Origin: Bacteroidia bacterium
Lineage (GTDB): Bacteria; Bacteroidota; Bacteroidia; SpSt-205
DNA length: 64,000 nt
Direction: 5' to 3'
Assembly (NCBI GenBank): GCA_026003235.1
Contig: BPGW01000002.1
Coordinates: 192,501 to 256,500 of the forward strand
Below the pieces are notes generated by a model. That model searched no databases and was not told the DNA's origin. It was given only the letters and a program-made list of their open reading frames with translations. Made by a program: the position numbers and the translations under genes. Shown here piece by piece: positions 62,801 to 64,000 of the stretch. Each line of letters starts with the position of its first letter. The first letter of the stretch is position 1.

Positions 62801-64000
62801 ACTTGTGCACCAGGAGGAGGGGGTTGGCGGGGTTGGTTCCGCCCAGCGTGTAGGAGACGCCGGCGGGCACGAGCCATTGCACAGTGCTGCCGGGTGGTGG
62901 GTTGGCCACCCAGTACTCGGCGGCGCGGCAGGTGGTGGGCGAAGTGCCCTGCAGGGTAGCCAGCAGCCGTCCCTTGCCGATCAAGCGCTGGGCGCTGGCT
63001 TGGCAGGGGCCACGGCGCACCGAGACCTGCACGAGGCACGCTTCGGCGCCGCCCCAGTTCAGCACCGTCAGCGTATCCTGTCGGGCATTCAAGGCGTAGG
63101 TAGGGCTGCCGCCCCGGCACGAGAAGGACCAGCTCACCTGGTCGCCGGGCTGCACCCCGCTTGCCACGAAACGCGGCACCGTGGTATCCCAGCACATCTG
63201 GGTAGGGCCGGAAAGGGAGAGCTGGGGCGGCGCTACCACCTGCACCGTGACCGAAGCCTCACAAGCGCAAGGCGGCGGGGAGCTCTCCCCATGTTCGTGT
63301 CCGCCCCGCAGGGCCGGCAGGCAGCAGGCGCGCACCAAGGCCGTATAGGTGCCCGGAGCGCCGTAGGTATGGGTGAGGGTGGGGGTGGACGAGGTGGCCC
63401 CCTGCCCATCGCCGAAGCTCCACAGGTAGGTCCACCCCTGCGCGCAGGCGGTAGAACAGGCCAGGAAGCCCAGGTCAAACACCACCGGCTGCCCTACGCA
63501 TATCGTCTCTGGCGCCGCCGTCAGCACACAGGTCGGGCTCTCCACCTGCAGGGTATGGCGCACACCAAAGCAGCCGTTGCATCCGCTGGCCGTGGGATCG
63601 GGCCGCGTCAGCAGGCCGCTGCAGCACCCCGGACAGAAGACCTGGCTTGTATCGTACTGAACCGAAAAGCCCACTGTGCACGAGCCGGGCGTAGAGGGCA
63701 GGACAAGGGTGGTACAGACTACGGCCGTATCGCCAGCACCAAGGGGACCCGAGGGTACATACACCGACTGCCCGCACAGCTCCCACGTGTAACCCGTCAC
63801 ATACGGCGCCCCTCCCACCTTCACACAGAGCTGAAGCGCCTGACCCGTGCAGGCCGTCGAGGGCGGCGTATTCGCCCACCAGGCCTGGGTGTTGACTACT
63901 TCAATGATAGGGCTTTGGGCATTACTCTGAGAAGTGGTAGGAGGAGAGGGTGGGGGTATCCTGTCGGGGCAGTTGTTGGCATCAACTACCCAGTAAAGCC
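59871..64000 (-). CDS. Large T9SS-secreted protein, type A sorting domain, 5' end outside window
   Basis: At least 1,376 residues; the frame is open to the window edge, so the start and signal peptide are missing. Seen in order are a CPDRIPPPSPPTT proline-rich linker near the edge, cysteine-rich Ig-like segments, a PKD domain (WTYLWSFGDGQGATSS), a long region with right-handed beta-helix character (NRNLFSGYQRGVELLRTN-like segments; ANVIQGYREGVVATSS; LRQNQITV), and a type A sorting domain (LLPNPAEYSVTIWYG...WPRGVYRVVLRSG). The beta-helix recalls the first part of the giant protein at 8125. It is the first gene, among those visible, of a four-gene run of T9SS proteins. Confidence 0.85.
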   Translation of the reverse strand, partial: LYWVVDANNCPDRIPPPSPPTTSQSNAQSPIIEVVNTQAWWANTPPSTACTGQALQLCVKVGGAPYVTGYTWELCGQSVYVPSGPLGAGDTAVVCTTLVLPSTPGSCTVGFSVQYDTSQVFCPGCCSGLLTRPDPTASGCNGCFGVRHTLQVESPTCVLTAAPETICVGQPVVFDLGFLACSTACAQGWTYLWSFGDGQGATSSTPTLTHTYGAPGTYTALVRACCLPALRGGHEHGESSPPPCACEASVTVQVVAPPQLSLSGPTQMCWDTTVPRFVASGVQPGDQVSWSFSCRGGSPTYALNARQDTLTVLNWGGAEACLVQVSVRRGPCQASAQRLIGKGRLLATLQGTSPTTCRAAEYWVANPPPGSTVQWLVPAGVSYTLGGTNPANPLLLVHKWGPSFAQGARLCAVITAPFGCSDTLCLELAACCGDTTTARVYTRPVSVKDILAQWGPSAFTCQTYYINDTLYVNQPIEWLNCQFYFGPYGLVWVQPTVTLTIRTRQAHCNCGGGEPYWSRLEPCQKRWPGIYAHDRGQVLLVGDSLLRSDHVWIPVWIIAADTGISAKNASLWQADKAIFNRCGVGLYWEALHTQDVYLLSQCGVRRTLITQADSIGWRFPDGPCPGVDVRERRQWPLNRPFLSQDPQTQRVQATVGIWVVSGDSLALTDSLVILRGLHYGVVGEGSNLHSTYTRYERIEGERCVRAETLKANLRITDLSIKPITCPQPFLCPPGTGLCSQGAERNSRHWLTVHQSTFDTVNVGIQVQGGGTAFPLVRFPLRRITVTRSTFRTGAVGFSGMLLSPPPTPQPLQPLQLTLDRNLFSGYQRGVELLRTNDLAGTIAANTLTAPTGAKATQGIWISERRLYLTPPPTLTLQANVIQGYREGVVATSSDGQLFLRQNQITVAPLGGASGVTVRQPLAGLYLLCQNTLTGALVAGLDTCSPLNPAAVRAMSFSVGAPLNLFCNTSLGLPWGYHLSDPLPNPLRFYRNTLTHPYLHFFYEGSDTLRIGSPTTASTSRYLFPPNQVRVGGTPGRGTILVYEIGPSLSLSWPSACPPDTAVRFPTSPAAPPCVGVIGLCEHITPPPPPPPFPPIAARLSRPYPRWAAFRSLLTTPDSLWRRDPGWNGFFQQVEAAPDGQLELSYHHWRAGDPSALAVSQLFPATTAAEIAFQTVLSYLDKAERTTLDPAEVQQLWALATACPDSVGPAAFLAQELLRWLGTDTLFLESPCPPSPEEATRQRPPEGDSLLSEEARKLMDPSRPYLFDRVPYRPIEERKPSVVNPLDTTAPAPVPMYLHLLPNPAEYSVTIWYGALPASEGLLEIYDTQGRRLFWKEISGREGHQRLNLVAWPRGVYRVVLRSGKAIRQETLWIHP

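Overview
The window comes from a bacterium of the phylum Bacteroidota with a GC-rich genome. Three things point there. Many genes are preceded by the Bacteroidota-type -7 element TAnnTTTG, and only one clear Shine-Dalgarno is visible. Several secreted proteins end in type IX secretion (T9SS) sorting domains of both known kinds. All seven non-lipoprotein signal peptides visible here have glutamine right after the predicted cleavage site. Menaquinone is made by the futalosine route (mqnA, mqnE). The lineage cannot be placed more closely from this sequence.

Layout. 1-3325: the 3' two thirds of a 23S rRNA, a 5S rRNA, a gene for a cysteine-rich probable lipoprotein, and a second 5S copy whose helix II is broken. 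3627-7912: accC-accB-efp on the minus strand, divergent from an acyl-CoA dehydrogenase. 7995-17868: four 21-bp direct repeats and a promoter in front of a 3,247-residue T9SS adhesin-like protein with a glycine-rich block and 17 Ig/PKD-like repeats. 18050-23016: aminotransferase, mqnE-phosphatase-mqnA, mtaB. 23121-24084: a DNA methyltransferase frameshifted in a G8 tract. 24231-27211: two exported surface proteins. 27214-31383: 3-methyladenine glycosylase, two rhomboid proteases, a small DUF2795 protein, and a membrane Fe-S/CCG oxidoreductase pair. 31569-44034: a defence island. 44079-49918: tRNA-Arg, ABC exporter, yraN, a DnaJ-like co-chaperone, Hsp20, pyrE and an exported protein. 49973-64000: four large T9SS proteins in one minus-strand run; the first gene in transcription order is cut by the window end.

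The defence island is the main point of interest. A ThaI-like restriction enzyme and a TSPPYN methyltransferase are followed, from a new promoter, by eight tightly coupled genes: cas8 (Cst1 type, CxxC..CxxC), cas7, cas5, an unknown protein, two ATPases of the BREX/DUF2791 type, a large Lhr-like DExH helicase, and cas3 (HD plus helicase). The four-gene ATPase/helicase block sits between cas5 and cas3. Neither cas6, cas1, cas2, cas4 nor a CRISPR array is present in the window. This looks like a type I-B interference complex merged with a BrxD/BrxHI-like module.

A second general feature is how close promoters lie to start codons. In thirteen genes a TAnnTTTG-like box ends 3 to 7 bases before ATG or GTG, so their mRNAs should be leaderless or nearly so. 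This spacing was used to choose several starts.
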